Shown here: positions 1-7,109 of the stretch, piece after piece | Position numbering within the stretch: the first letter of the stretch is position 1 | Layout of the letters: every line of letters starts with the position of its first letter | DNA from: an uncultured Mobiluncus sp. | GTDB taxonomy: Bacteria > Actinomycetota > Actinomycetes > Actinomycetales > Actinomycetaceae | Direction of reading: 5' to 3' | Assembly: GCF_943914685.1 (NCBI RefSeq) | Contig: NZ_CALUCZ010000003.1 | Span: 85,748 to 149,747, forward strand | Length of the DNA stretch: 64,000 nucleotides | Made by a program: the position numbers and the translations under genes | The notes under the pieces: model-generated | Databases searched by the model: none | The model's input: the letters and a program-made list of their open reading frames with translations, nothing else | Told to the model about the DNA's origin: nothing

Positions 1-361
1 ACAGGGCCCTGGTCGCGCTGCCCACCACCACCGGGGTGGCGTCTATCCACACGGCATCCCCCGGCTGCAGCTGGTCCACTCCCGCGAATTCCTGCACCGC
101 CAAGCGGACGTGTTTGCCGTCCCAAGCGACCTCGGCGAGCCGGGAGGGCTGGCTCGCGTCCCCGCCGGGGACAGTGTCGGTGGAAAACCCTTCAAAAATG
201 GCTCGTGACAAGGGAGGTTGGCCGATTTGTCGCAGTTGGGAACGCAGGGACTCGAGTTGCGTTTTCGATTCTCGCAGGGCAGTTTTCAGGCGAGTGTTGT
301 GTTCACCAACGGAGATGACCTCGCGTTTCAGCTCTTCGATACTCGTGTCGGAATCATTCAT
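1..361 (-). CDS. arc: Proteasome-associated AAA ATPase ARC/Mpa, N-terminal part (cut by window edge)
   Basis: Only the first 120 residues are present; the gene runs off the left end. The product begins MNDSDTSIEELKREV and has a short coiled-coil segment (about residues 6-45, heptad-like Leu/Ile with many charged residues), followed by the start of an OB-fold region. This is the usual N-terminus of the actinobacterial ring ATPase that recognises Pup-tagged proteins and feeds them to the 20S proteasome. The AAA module lies outside the window, so the call rests on this N-terminus and on the position directly after trmI, where arc/mpa commonly sits. The start overlaps the trmI stop in an ATGAATGA arrangement, which suggests translational coupling. 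Confidence 0.8.
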   Translation of the reverse strand, partial: MNDSDTSIEELKREVISVGEHNTRLKTALRESKTQLESLRSQLRQIGQPPLSRAIFEGFSTDTVPGGDASQPSRLAEVAWDGKHVRLAVQEFAGVDQLQPGDAVWIDATPVVVGSATRAL

Positions 362-1409
362 CGTTCTCCTCCTCAAGCCCGGTGCGGCGAGCCGCCTGTT
401 CCCGCTGATAGGCAGCCTTTTCGCGGGCGTCCCTGATAACGCGACGCAATTTTTGGTCCGAAATCGGCCGCGATGATTCGTAGTCAAGGTTCTCGTTTTC
501 CCACAGGGCGTCGCGGGGGTCGAACTGACCAACTGCCTCTTCGCCGTGTCGAATGGAGGTTTCGCCGTCAGCTAGGCGGCGGGCCGTAAATATGAATCCG
601 GTGTGGGCAATCATGCGGTGATCGGGTCGCACCGCCAAACCGTCAACGTGCCAGGGCCGGACCAGGGATTCCCAGGAGCGCAAAGCCGTAAACCCCCCAA
701 AGTTTCGTAAGTCTTGCACCATTCGCGCCAGCTGCGTAATGGTGGTGAGATAGCAGGTCAGCACCCCGCCAGGCACCAGCACCCGATGAACCTGCTCCAA
801 GTGTTCCCACGGTTTCAACATATCCAGCACCACGCGATCCACCGTCTGATCCGCCACGCCCTCGTGCAGCCCCTCACTGAGATCGGCCAAGCGTAACTCC
901 CAGTTGTCCACCTCCCCGCAGAACCACATTTCTACGTTGCACCGTGCCACTTCAGCAAAGTCAGAACGCACCTCAAAACTGGTGACGTGCCCGGAGGGCC
1001 CTACCGCCCCCAGCAGGCTCATAGTCATCGCTCCGCTGCCCACCCCGGCTTCAACAACGTTCGCACCGGGGAAAATATCGCCTTCCATCACAATTTGCGC
1101 GGCGTCTTTCGGATAGAGGATTTGTGCCCCGCGTGGCATGGACAGATGATAATCAACCAGCAGGGGACGCAGGGCGGTAAACCGGTGTTCACCGCGCTCT
1201 GCGGGAACAATTGTGCCCTCCGGTTTCCCGATGATTGCCCGGTGGTGCAGGGCTCCTTGATGGCATTGGAAATAGCCGTCTTCGTGCAGCAGGGTGGTAT
1301 GCACCCGGCCTTTTTCATCGGTCAGCTGGACCCACTCTCCACTGCGAAAAGGGCCGCGGCGGCGCGCTGGTCCGCCGGGGAGGCATGGATTTTCCTGAGA
1401 TTGAGCCAT
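354..1409 (-). CDS. trmI: tRNA (adenine-58-N1)-methyltransferase
   Basis: A 351-residue class I SAM-dependent methyltransferase that makes m1A58 in the T-loop of tRNAs. The N-terminal 90 residues form the small beta-rich domain typical of TrmI. The SAM-binding loop VVEAGVGSGAMT lies at about 118-129, after the conserved stretch YPKDAAQIVMEGD. Length and layout match actinobacterial TrmI (the Rv2118c type). The ATG is preceded by an AAAGGCT stretch. It is divergent from the RecB-like nuclease with about 90 bp between, and overlaps arc by 8 bp downstream. The C-terminal end is rich in charged residues, as in relatives. Confidence 0.93.
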   Translation of the reverse strand: MAQSQENPCLPGGPARRRGPFRSGEWVQLTDEKGRVHTTLLHEDGYFQCHQGALHHRAIIGKPEGTIVPAERGEHRFTALRPLLVDYHLSMPRGAQILYPKDAAQIVMEGDIFPGANVVEAGVGSGAMTMSLLGAVGPSGHVTSFEVRSDFAEVARCNVEMWFCGEVDNWELRLADLSEGLHEGVADQTVDRVVLDMLKPWEHLEQVHRVLVPGGVLTCYLTTITQLARMVQDLRNFGGFTALRSWESLVRPWHVDGLAVRPDHRMIAHTGFIFTARRLADGETSIRHGEEAVGQFDPRDALWENENLDYESSRPISDQKLRRVIRDAREKAAYQREQAARRTGLEEENDE

Positions 1410-1499
1410 AGCCTTTATCTTAACCTATGGTTTTTCACCACGTCACAATCGGTTGGTAAACGGAGAGATTTTTGGCGACCAGGAGATTAGCCTGAAACT

Positions 1500-2357
1500 A
1501 TGAGTGAATCGAATCCTGCCCAGACTTCTCGTCCCCCGGCGCTCTCGGCATCTTCGGCGAACCAGTTTCAAAAATGCCCCCTGAAGTGGCGTTTCAAGTT
1601 TGTCGACAAACTTCCTGAGCCGCAAAGCCCCGCCGCCCTGCGCGGCAGTTTAGTGCATAAGGTACTGGAGGACATGTTTGATTTGCCGCCCGCCGACCGC
1701 CAAGCCCCCACGGTACGCGAAACCGTGGACAGCGCTTGGGAAAAGGTCACGGACGGAGCTTACAAACTGTACGAAGTCTTGGCTCAGACTTCCGAAGAGG
1801 AATTGAAAGCTGCGGCCCGACAGTTTATTGATGCCTATTTTTCCCTCGAAGATCCGCGACGCCTGCACCCCAGCGGTCGGGAACTGGGGGTGGAAACGGT
1901 ATTATCCAGCGGTTTAAGGCTGCGCGGTTTCATTGACCGGGTGGAACAGGCAAACAACGGGGACGTGCGCATCATTGATTACAAAACCAGCAAGGCTCCC
2001 GATATGCGTTTTACCGGCGAGTATGTGTTTCAGATGCGAATGTATGCCCTGCTGTACCGAGAACAGTATCAAGTCACTCCCAAACGCACCCAGCTGTTGT
2101 TCCTGGGAGGCAACCCCCAAGTGTTAACGTTTGACCCCACCGACGCCGACGTGAGCGAATTTGAAACTGAACTCAACGATTTGTGGTCAGACATTGCCGC
2201 CCATTTGCGAGCGAAACGTTTTGAGACCCGGAAATCCCGGCTCTGCGACTGGTGTTACTTTCAAAACCTCTGTCCCGTTTTCGGTGGCACACCCCCGGAC
2301 CTTGACCCGGCTAATGTGGAAAAAATTTCGGAAATCGGCCCTGCCGCCGCGGGCTAG
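1500..2357 (+). CDS. RecB-family PD-(D/E)XK exonuclease with Fe-S type Cys cluster
   Basis: A 285-residue stand-alone nuclease domain of the RecB/AddB type. Nuclease motifs are visible as GFIDRVE and IIDYKTSK (PD-(D/E)XK core Asp and Lys). One Cys at residue 26 (FQKCPLKW) and three clustered near the C-terminus (CDWCYFQNLCP) match the four-cysteine 4Fe-4S staple of AddB-like nucleases. Genes of this family commonly sit next to trmI and the Pup-proteasome ATPase in actinobacteria, as here. The role is presumably DNA end processing or repair. It is followed after 36 bp by an aldo/keto reductase on the same strand, probably co-transcribed. Confidence 0.88.
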   Translation: MSESNPAQTSRPPALSASSANQFQKCPLKWRFKFVDKLPEPQSPAALRGSLVHKVLEDMFDLPPADRQAPTVRETVDSAWEKVTDGAYKLYEVLAQTSEEELKAAARQFIDAYFSLEDPRRLHPSGRELGVETVLSSGLRLRGFIDRVEQANNGDVRIIDYKTSKAPDMRFTGEYVFQMRMYALLYREQYQVTPKRTQLLFLGGNPQVLTFDPTDADVSEFETELNDLWSDIAAHLRAKRFETRKSRLCDWCYFQNLCPVFGGTPPDLDPANVEKISEIGPAAAG

Positions 2358-2393
2358 TCAGTTCGGGACGCTTACTCGGTTAGGCTGGAAACC

Positions 2394-3401
2394 ATGGAAA
2401 TGCGTCGTCTGGGAAATACCGGTATGCGGGTTTCAGCCTTGGGACTGGGAACCCTGACTTGGGGTCGCGATACTTTAGAGTCCGAAGCGGCCGCTCAGCT
2501 GGAGGCTTTTGTCGAGGCCGGGGGGAACTTGGTTGATACGTCCCCGACCTACGGAGACGGCCAGGCTGAGCAGGTGCTGGGGCGTCTGTTGGCCCACTCC
2601 AGTTCGACTGCAACAGATTCTGCCGGCGCGGATTCGTTCCGTTTTGCCCGTGAGGACTTGGTCATTGTGTCAAAAGCGGGGGTTTCGCGACGTCACGATG
2701 AATCTTTCGTGGACGCCTCGCGCCATAATCTGTTAAGCAGCCTGGACCACACCTTGGCGAACTTGGGCACCGATTACGTGGACTTGTGGCTGATTCAGGT
2801 CCCCGATCCACACACCGACTTTGACTTGGTGCTGGGTGCGTTGTGGTCGGCCTGGTCGAGCGGAAAAGCGCGGTACGTAGGGTTGTCCAACCACGCGGGT
2901 TGGCAGTGTGCCTACGCGGCGGCACGTCTGCGGGAAGGCACGGTCAATGTGCCGGGTTTAGCGGCGGTAGAAAATGAGTACTCCCTGTTAAACCGGCAGG
3001 CTGAAGCCGAAGTTTTGCCCGCCGCCCAGTCGCTGGGATTCGGATTTTTGGGTTGGTCGGCGCTGGGACGCGGGGTTTTGACCGGTAAATACCGCAACTC
3101 GGTGCCGCCGGATTCCCGCGCCGCCTCCCTTCACCTGCAGGGTTTTGTGCAGCCCTACCTGCAAGGACGTTGCCGCAGCATTGTCGAATCGGTCGCGACC
3201 GCGGCACAGGGCCTGGAGGTTTCTCCGCTGGCGGTATCGCTTGCCTGGGCTTTGCAAAAGCCCGGTGTGTCCAGTGCTATCGTCGGGGCGCGCAGTGCTG
3301 AACAGTTCCACCAAATCTTAGGGGCGCTAGGTACGAAAGTGCCGCGTCAAGTCATGACGGCTCTGGACGAGGTTTCCGACCCCCGCCTACCGGCAGCCTA
3401 G
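2394..3401 (+). CDS. Aldo/keto reductase with non-canonical active site
   Basis: A 335-residue TIM-barrel oxidoreductase of the AKR family, opening with the usual RRLGNTGMRVSALGLGT segment. Of the catalytic tetrad, Asp48, Tyr53 (TYGDGQAEQ) and Lys94 (VSKAG) are present. The position normally held by His, after VDLWLI, is Gln135. Family members lacking this His often have reduced reductase activity. The C-terminal NADP-binding segment is present (SSAIVGARSAEQ). The start could be either of two ATGs two codons apart. It probably shares a transcript with the upstream nuclease. The substrate cannot be read from sequence. Confidence 0.88.
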   Translation: MEMRRLGNTGMRVSALGLGTLTWGRDTLESEAAAQLEAFVEAGGNLVDTSPTYGDGQAEQVLGRLLAHSSSTATDSAGADSFRFAREDLVIVSKAGVSRRHDESFVDASRHNLLSSLDHTLANLGTDYVDLWLIQVPDPHTDFDLVLGALWSAWSSGKARYVGLSNHAGWQCAYAAARLREGTVNVPGLAAVENEYSLLNRQAEAEVLPAAQSLGFGFLGWSALGRGVLTGKYRNSVPPDSRAASLHLQGFVQPYLQGRCRSIVESVATAAQGLEVSPLAVSLAWALQKPGVSSAIVGARSAEQFHQILGALGTKVPRQVMTALDEVSDPRLPAA

Positions 3402-3463
3402 TGTTTCTGCACCCCGCTGCCCAGCGTGACCTCCTCTCAGAGGCGACACCGGGACAGAAGAAA

Positions 3464-3826
3464 CTAGTCGTCCTCGCCGTGCAGGTCGAAGTTCTCTAAA
3501 TCGCCCTCGTCGAGATAATCGTCATCGTCATCGTCGTCATCATCATCGTCAAAGTCATCTATGAAATCGCCGTCGTCATCGTCGTTGTCATCATCATCGT
3601 CATCGTAGTCCTCGTCGTCATCGTCTTCCAGAATGTCAAAAGGCAGCTCGACTCCGGTGGCGGTAAACAGTGCGTCGTCATAGGTAAAGAAAGCGTCGCG
3701 AAGTTTTTCTTCGGCATCGCTCAGAACCGGCGAATCGTCCAAATCACTATCCGCCGCAGATGCCACTTCCAGATGCCGCTGCAGCGCGGCAATCAAATTA
3801 TCTAGCTCCGTACGAGGATTCTTCAT
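3464..3826 (-). CDS. Small acidic Asp-rich protein, unknown function
   Basis: A protein of about 120 residues. The first 75 residues look globular and helical (MKNPRTELDNLIAALQRHLE), the kind of small helical protein seen widely in actinobacteria and sometimes loosely annotated as primosomal. The second half is almost entirely Asp/Glu, with runs of 8 to 11 Asp encoded by GAC/GAT triplets. An in-frame ATG seven codons upstream (3847) is a possible alternative start; neither has a strong ribosome-binding site. No catalytic motif is visible. Such an acidic tail could bind cations or basic proteins, but that is speculation. It stands alone between convergent and unrelated neighbours. Confidence 0.7.
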   Translation of the reverse strand: MKNPRTELDNLIAALQRHLEVASAADSDLDDSPVLSDAEEKLRDAFFTYDDALFTATGVELPFDILEDDDDEDYDDDDDDNDDDDGDFIDDFDDDDDDDDDDDYLDEGDLENFDLHGEDD

Positions 3827-3983
3827 AAGCTCAATTCTAATCGGCATGACCCAAGCTTGCAGGGGAATTTCGCGCGAAAACAGCGACTCACCCTATCAAC
3901 GTGAGCTAACCGATAAGACCGCTGAATCGCCCTTGTGCGACCCCACCAGAAACACCCGACTTGGTTGAGGGAACCAAAACAAA

Positions 3984-5078
3984 CTAGGGCAGGTGCAGCT
4001 GTCCTCTGACCATGGTCACCATCAGGTCGGTGCCTTTGATTTCCGAAGTTTCATCGGGCCCTACGATTTGAGATTCTCCATTAGGGCCGGTCAACTGGGA
4101 GGCTCCACCCTCGACCCCCAGAGGGAGGACAATCCACATCTTGCCGGGAGTATAGGTGGTGGAGGGAGCTTTCCCGGCGATTTCCGCCTTAATGTTTGCC
4201 ACCACTACCCGCGCGTGCGCCCGAGCGGCGTCAGCCCGTTTAGACTCGTGAACATCGGTAATGTCACCAACTGCGTAGACGTGATCCTGGCCCTTGACCC
4301 GCAGGTATTCGTCCACCGCGACCTGTCCCTCGCTGTTCAGGGAATCACCGTAGTTCGCCCGCAGATAGCCCGAAGCCGTTTGGGCTCCGTAGCACAGGAA
4401 CCACATATCCGCGTCGATTCCCACTCCAGCCTGGGTCTCGACATGGAAAGGAGCCAGCTCGCCGATGTCGGTTGGCGGCAGGTAAGCCAAAGGAGCGCCC
4501 AAAACCAACTGCACTCCGGCCTGCTGCAACTCCGCGGTCAAAACGCTGCGCAAGTCTTCGGCGTATTCATTCGACCCCAAAATATGCGGGGAACGGTCCA
4601 CCATAATAATTTCCATATCGGGGAAGTTCGTGAACAGCTCACCGGCGAATTCAATGGCAACAGTGCCCGCACCGACCAACATAACCCGCTTCGCTTGCGA
4701 CAAATTATTCCGGGTTTCTTCCAGACGGCGTTTCGCTAACGAGGCTGTCGGGATATTGTGTTTCGCCGGATAAGGGTAGGTCGTTCCGGTGGCCAAAACT
4801 AGGTAGTCCGATTCAATAGGGTCGTGATTTGCCAGGTGAACGGTGGTTCCCTCGACGCGGGTCGCTTCCCCGTGCACGACCCGACCGTGCTTTAACAGGC
4901 GCGAATAGGGCATGAAAATGGTGTGGGTCCAAATATCATCGACCGCGGCACGCAAAGCCGCCGCGTGATGCACGAACTGGTCTTTTTGTTCCACCAAAGT
5001 CACTTCGGCAACATCGTCCAAACCGCCGGCCACGGTGATTCCCCCGTATCCGCCGCCGACTACAGTAACTCGAACCAC
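3984..5078 (-). CDS. FAD-dependent pyridine nucleotide oxidoreductase (AIF/FSP1/NDH-2-like)
   Basis: A 364-residue flavoprotein. The N-terminal FAD-binding loop is VTVVGGGYGG, the second nucleotide-binding fold is VMLVGAGTVAIEFAGEL, and the FAD-contacting VYAVGDITD motif lies near residue 265. There is no CxxxxC redox disulfide, so it is closer to the AIF/FSP1 or NDH-2 branch than to disulfide reductases. I chose a GTG start at 5078 because GGGAGG lies four bases upstream; a longer reading from an ATG at 5120 lacks such a site. The likely role is NAD(P)H-dependent quinone or electron-carrier reduction, but the acceptor is unknown. No membrane helix is obvious. Confidence 0.82.
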   Translation of the reverse strand: MVRVTVVGGGYGGITVAGGLDDVAEVTLVEQKDQFVHHAAALRAAVDDIWTHTIFMPYSRLLKHGRVVHGEATRVEGTTVHLANHDPIESDYLVLATGTTYPYPAKHNIPTASLAKRRLEETRNNLSQAKRVMLVGAGTVAIEFAGELFTNFPDMEIIMVDRSPHILGSNEYAEDLRSVLTAELQQAGVQLVLGAPLAYLPPTDIGELAPFHVETQAGVGIDADMWFLCYGAQTASGYLRANYGDSLNSEGQVAVDEYLRVKGQDHVYAVGDITDVHESKRADAARAHARVVVANIKAEIAGKAPSTTYTPGKMWIVLPLGVEGGASQLTGPNGESQIVGPDETSEIKGTDLMVTMVRGQLHLP

Positions 5079-5204
5079 ACTACCTCCCACTTCGGCTGAC
5101 CTAGGATAGATAATTTTCAAACAAAACGTCTTAATCCTAACCTAATAGCCCGCCAGTGCACTGGTTTCGCGTAAAGTATTTCTGCCCGCCAGGCGTGGGC
5201 GAGA

Positions 5205-5693
5205 TTATAGTTCTGCGGCCAGCGGGACCTGCAAGGCTCGGGCGATATTCGGGGGGAAAAATCCCTCCCCTTTCAAAACTTTGCCGTCTTCGCGATAAAT
5301 CGGTTTCCCGTCCGGGCCTAGCTTGGACATATTGGACGCTTGAACTTCCTGCAATACTGCCGGCAGGTTGATGCCTGCCTCAAGGGCCATTCCGTAAACA
5401 ACGTAGGTCAAATCCGCCAAAGCATCGGCGACCTCAACAGTGTCGCGAGCGCCCTCGTCGAGTTCGCTGATCCCGTCCATCACCCCGCGCAGCGCCGCAT
5501 AGGCTTTCTGACCATATAGCGCGCGCACCAACTCGGAAGTTTCTTCTAAAATCAGCGACAAGCGCATATGCATTCGCTCATTTTCAATGTTCGGCCCGGT
5601 AGTCACGACCGGCAGACCATAAACTTGATGAAATTGCCGCACCAGGGCTTCGGGGTCGCGCGGATCGGGAGCTGGCAGTGTTGTTTCACTCAT
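5205..5693 (-). CDS. MazG-like NTP pyrophosphohydrolase (all-alpha)
   Basis: A 162-residue all-alpha NTP-PPase-like protein. The metal-binding motifs EETSELVRALYG and EVADALADLTYVVYG match the MazG/HisE/dUTPase-like superfamily, of the short single-domain type resembling the Deinococcus DR2231 group. It would hydrolyse a non-canonical or excess nucleoside triphosphate to monophosphate and PPi; the substrate is not predictable. The ATG overlaps the last codons of the GNAT gene upstream (8 bp), so the two are probably translated as a pair. Just downstream is a GC-rich imperfect inverted repeat (about 5188-5205) that may act as terminator. Confidence 0.82.
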   Translation of the reverse strand: MSETTLPAPDPRDPEALVRQFHQVYGLPVVTTGPNIENERMHMRLSLILEETSELVRALYGQKAYAALRGVMDGISELDEGARDTVEVADALADLTYVVYGMALEAGINLPAVLQEVQASNMSKLGPDGKPIYREDGKVLKGEGFFPPNIARALQVPLAAEL

Positions 5694-6393
5694 TTTTTGT
5701 ACTTCTTTCCTGGTCCGAGGAGTTTCCCCGGTTACCTTGCTGTAATAGTTTCATAAGGGCGTTCCACGAGGTCGCCGGTTCCAGCGGGTCCCCCGGTAAC
5801 AGTGTCGCCACGGCACGGTCTTCCCGCTGGTCCTGATGCAGTCCAATACCGCGCAAGATACCGCCAAAACGGAATCCACAACGCCAGGCGACCCGGATAG
5901 ACGCCAGATTGTCCGGGTGCGATTCCAAGGTCACGCATTGGAAACCCAACAGGTTGAACGCGGTGGTGACCGCCAACTGCAAGGCCTCACGCATCAGCCC
6001 GCGCCCCCGCCACTCGGGAGCCATCCAGTACCCGACATTGGCGGTCTTTTCCAACCCGACCCGCAAAGAAATCGTGCCCGCCACGTGGGGAGTTTGGGCA
6101 TCATAAGTTCGGATAATCCAGCTGGCTCCCCCTTCGTCCCACAACTGGGGGCAAAGTTCGTTTAAAAAGTTATCCGCGTGTTCCGGGCCGAAAGGCACCG
6201 GGACCGTCGTAAAACGCTGGATCTCGGGATCTTGGCAAGCGGCCGCGACTTCGGGCGCGTCCGCAGCCCGCGGCACGTCCAAGGTCAGGTTGGTACCATG
6301 CACCGGAAAGGGCCGATGGGCCCCGATTCCCCCCTCGATGGCACTGGTGGAAACAGATTTTGCGATTCCCTGAACGAAAGGTGTTTCAGACAT
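5686..6393 (-). CDS. GNAT-family N-acetyltransferase (RimJ/RimL type)
   Basis: A 235-residue acetyltransferase of the RimJ/RimL-like GNAT branch. The acetyl-CoA-binding segment is visible as WMAPEWRGRGLMREALQLAV, followed by CVTLESHPDNLASIRVAWRCGF, which is the typical N-xx-S-xx-(A/V) helix. The start at 6393 is chosen because GGGAGGATTC stands directly before the ATG; an upstream ATG at 6420 lacks a site. It overlaps the MazG-like gene downstream and follows tRNA-Leu on the same strand. The acceptor (ribosomal protein N-terminus, amino acid or antibiotic) cannot be told. Confidence 0.85.
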   Translation of the reverse strand: MSETPFVQGIAKSVSTSAIEGGIGAHRPFPVHGTNLTLDVPRAADAPEVAAACQDPEIQRFTTVPVPFGPEHADNFLNELCPQLWDEGGASWIIRTYDAQTPHVAGTISLRVGLEKTANVGYWMAPEWRGRGLMREALQLAVTTAFNLLGFQCVTLESHPDNLASIRVAWRCGFRFGGILRGIGLHQDQREDRAVATLLPGDPLEPATSWNALMKLLQQGNRGNSSDQERSTKNE

Positions 6394-6420
6394 GAATCCT
6401 CCCGAACGAAAATACGACAA

Positions 6421-6440
6421 AGACCCGGAGTTCCGGGTCT
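6421..6440 (-). terminator. Terminator hairpin after tRNA-Leu
   Basis: Perfect inverted repeat AGACCCGGA with a two-base spacer, just past the tRNA 3' end and followed on the minus strand by TTTGTCGTATTTTC. It separates the tRNA from the GNAT-MazG pair. Confidence 0.7.
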
Positions 6441-6442
6441 TG

Positions 6443-6527
6443 TGCGAGGAAAGGGACTTGAACCCTCACGACCGCAATTGGTCACAAGCACCTCAAGCTT
6501 GCGCGTCTACCATTCCGCCACCCTCGC
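6443..6527 (-). tRNA. tRNA-Leu (anticodon GAG)
   Basis: An 85-nt class II tRNA. The acceptor stem GCGAGGG pairs with TCCTCGC, the discriminator is A, the D-arm is GGCGGAATGGTAGACGC, the anticodon stem CAAGC/GCTTG encloses loop TTGAGGT (anticodon GAG), there is a long variable arm, and the T-arm is GAGGGTTCAAGTCCCTTTC. The CCA end is not encoded. Confidence 0.96.
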
Positions 6528-6657
6528 TGGTGCTAAAGGCAAATCAAATTTAGCGGGTTTAGGCGATATTCTCAAAACGAAGTCCGCAACGAAAACGTAC
6601 CTGTGCGAAACTTGGCGCAAAACCCGGGGATTGACGACCCGCAAAACGAATCGAACC

Positions 6658-7020
6658 TCAATCAGCTTCCGAGAACTGCCAAATCTCGACCATAGAAGCG
6701 GTCGGGGTCAGGAAAAAGGCATTTTCATCGACATCGTCTTTGCCGGTAGCACTGGCTTTCACCAACACGTAACCGCTGGCCAGCTTGATGCCAATCTGAG
6801 CCGGATCCGTGGCCGCTTCGGCGGAAAGAGTGCCGTCAGGACGCATGAACCGAACCGTTTTTGCCGAACCGCGCATCACCTCAGCGACCTCGGCGTTGCC
6901 CGAGTACACGCCAATCACAATCAGGCCCGAACCGACCAGCGGATCGCCGCGGACCAGGGACTTCGCCCGCACAGCGGCGCGTTTGAAATAATTACGCCCT
7001 TCAACAATGTCATCATTCAC
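6658..7020 (-). CDS. Hypothetical protein, 120 aa
   Basis: I do not recognise the family. The protein is predicted soluble, with mixed alpha/beta character and no signal peptide or membrane segment. It has a basic N-terminal stretch (NYFKRAAVRAKSLVRGD) and a beta-rich middle (LIVIGVYSGNAEVAEVM). No Cys or catalytic-looking motif is evident. It sits between tRNA-Leu and the SNF2 helicase, all on the minus strand, with about 90 bp to the helicase stop. A GTG one codon after the ATG could also be the start. Confidence 0.6.
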   Translation of the reverse strand: MNDDIVEGRNYFKRAAVRAKSLVRGDPLVGSGLIVIGVYSGNAEVAEVMRGSAKTVRFMRPDGTLSAEAATDPAQIGIKLASGYVLVKASATGKDDVDENAFFLTPTASMVEIWQFSEAD

Positions 7021-7109
7021 GGTCTCATTCTTTCACGACCGCATAGACAGCGCCGGAATTTGGGTAAAGATTTACCTTGTGGCCCCCGCTGATGCGCTCT
7101 GGTGAAACC

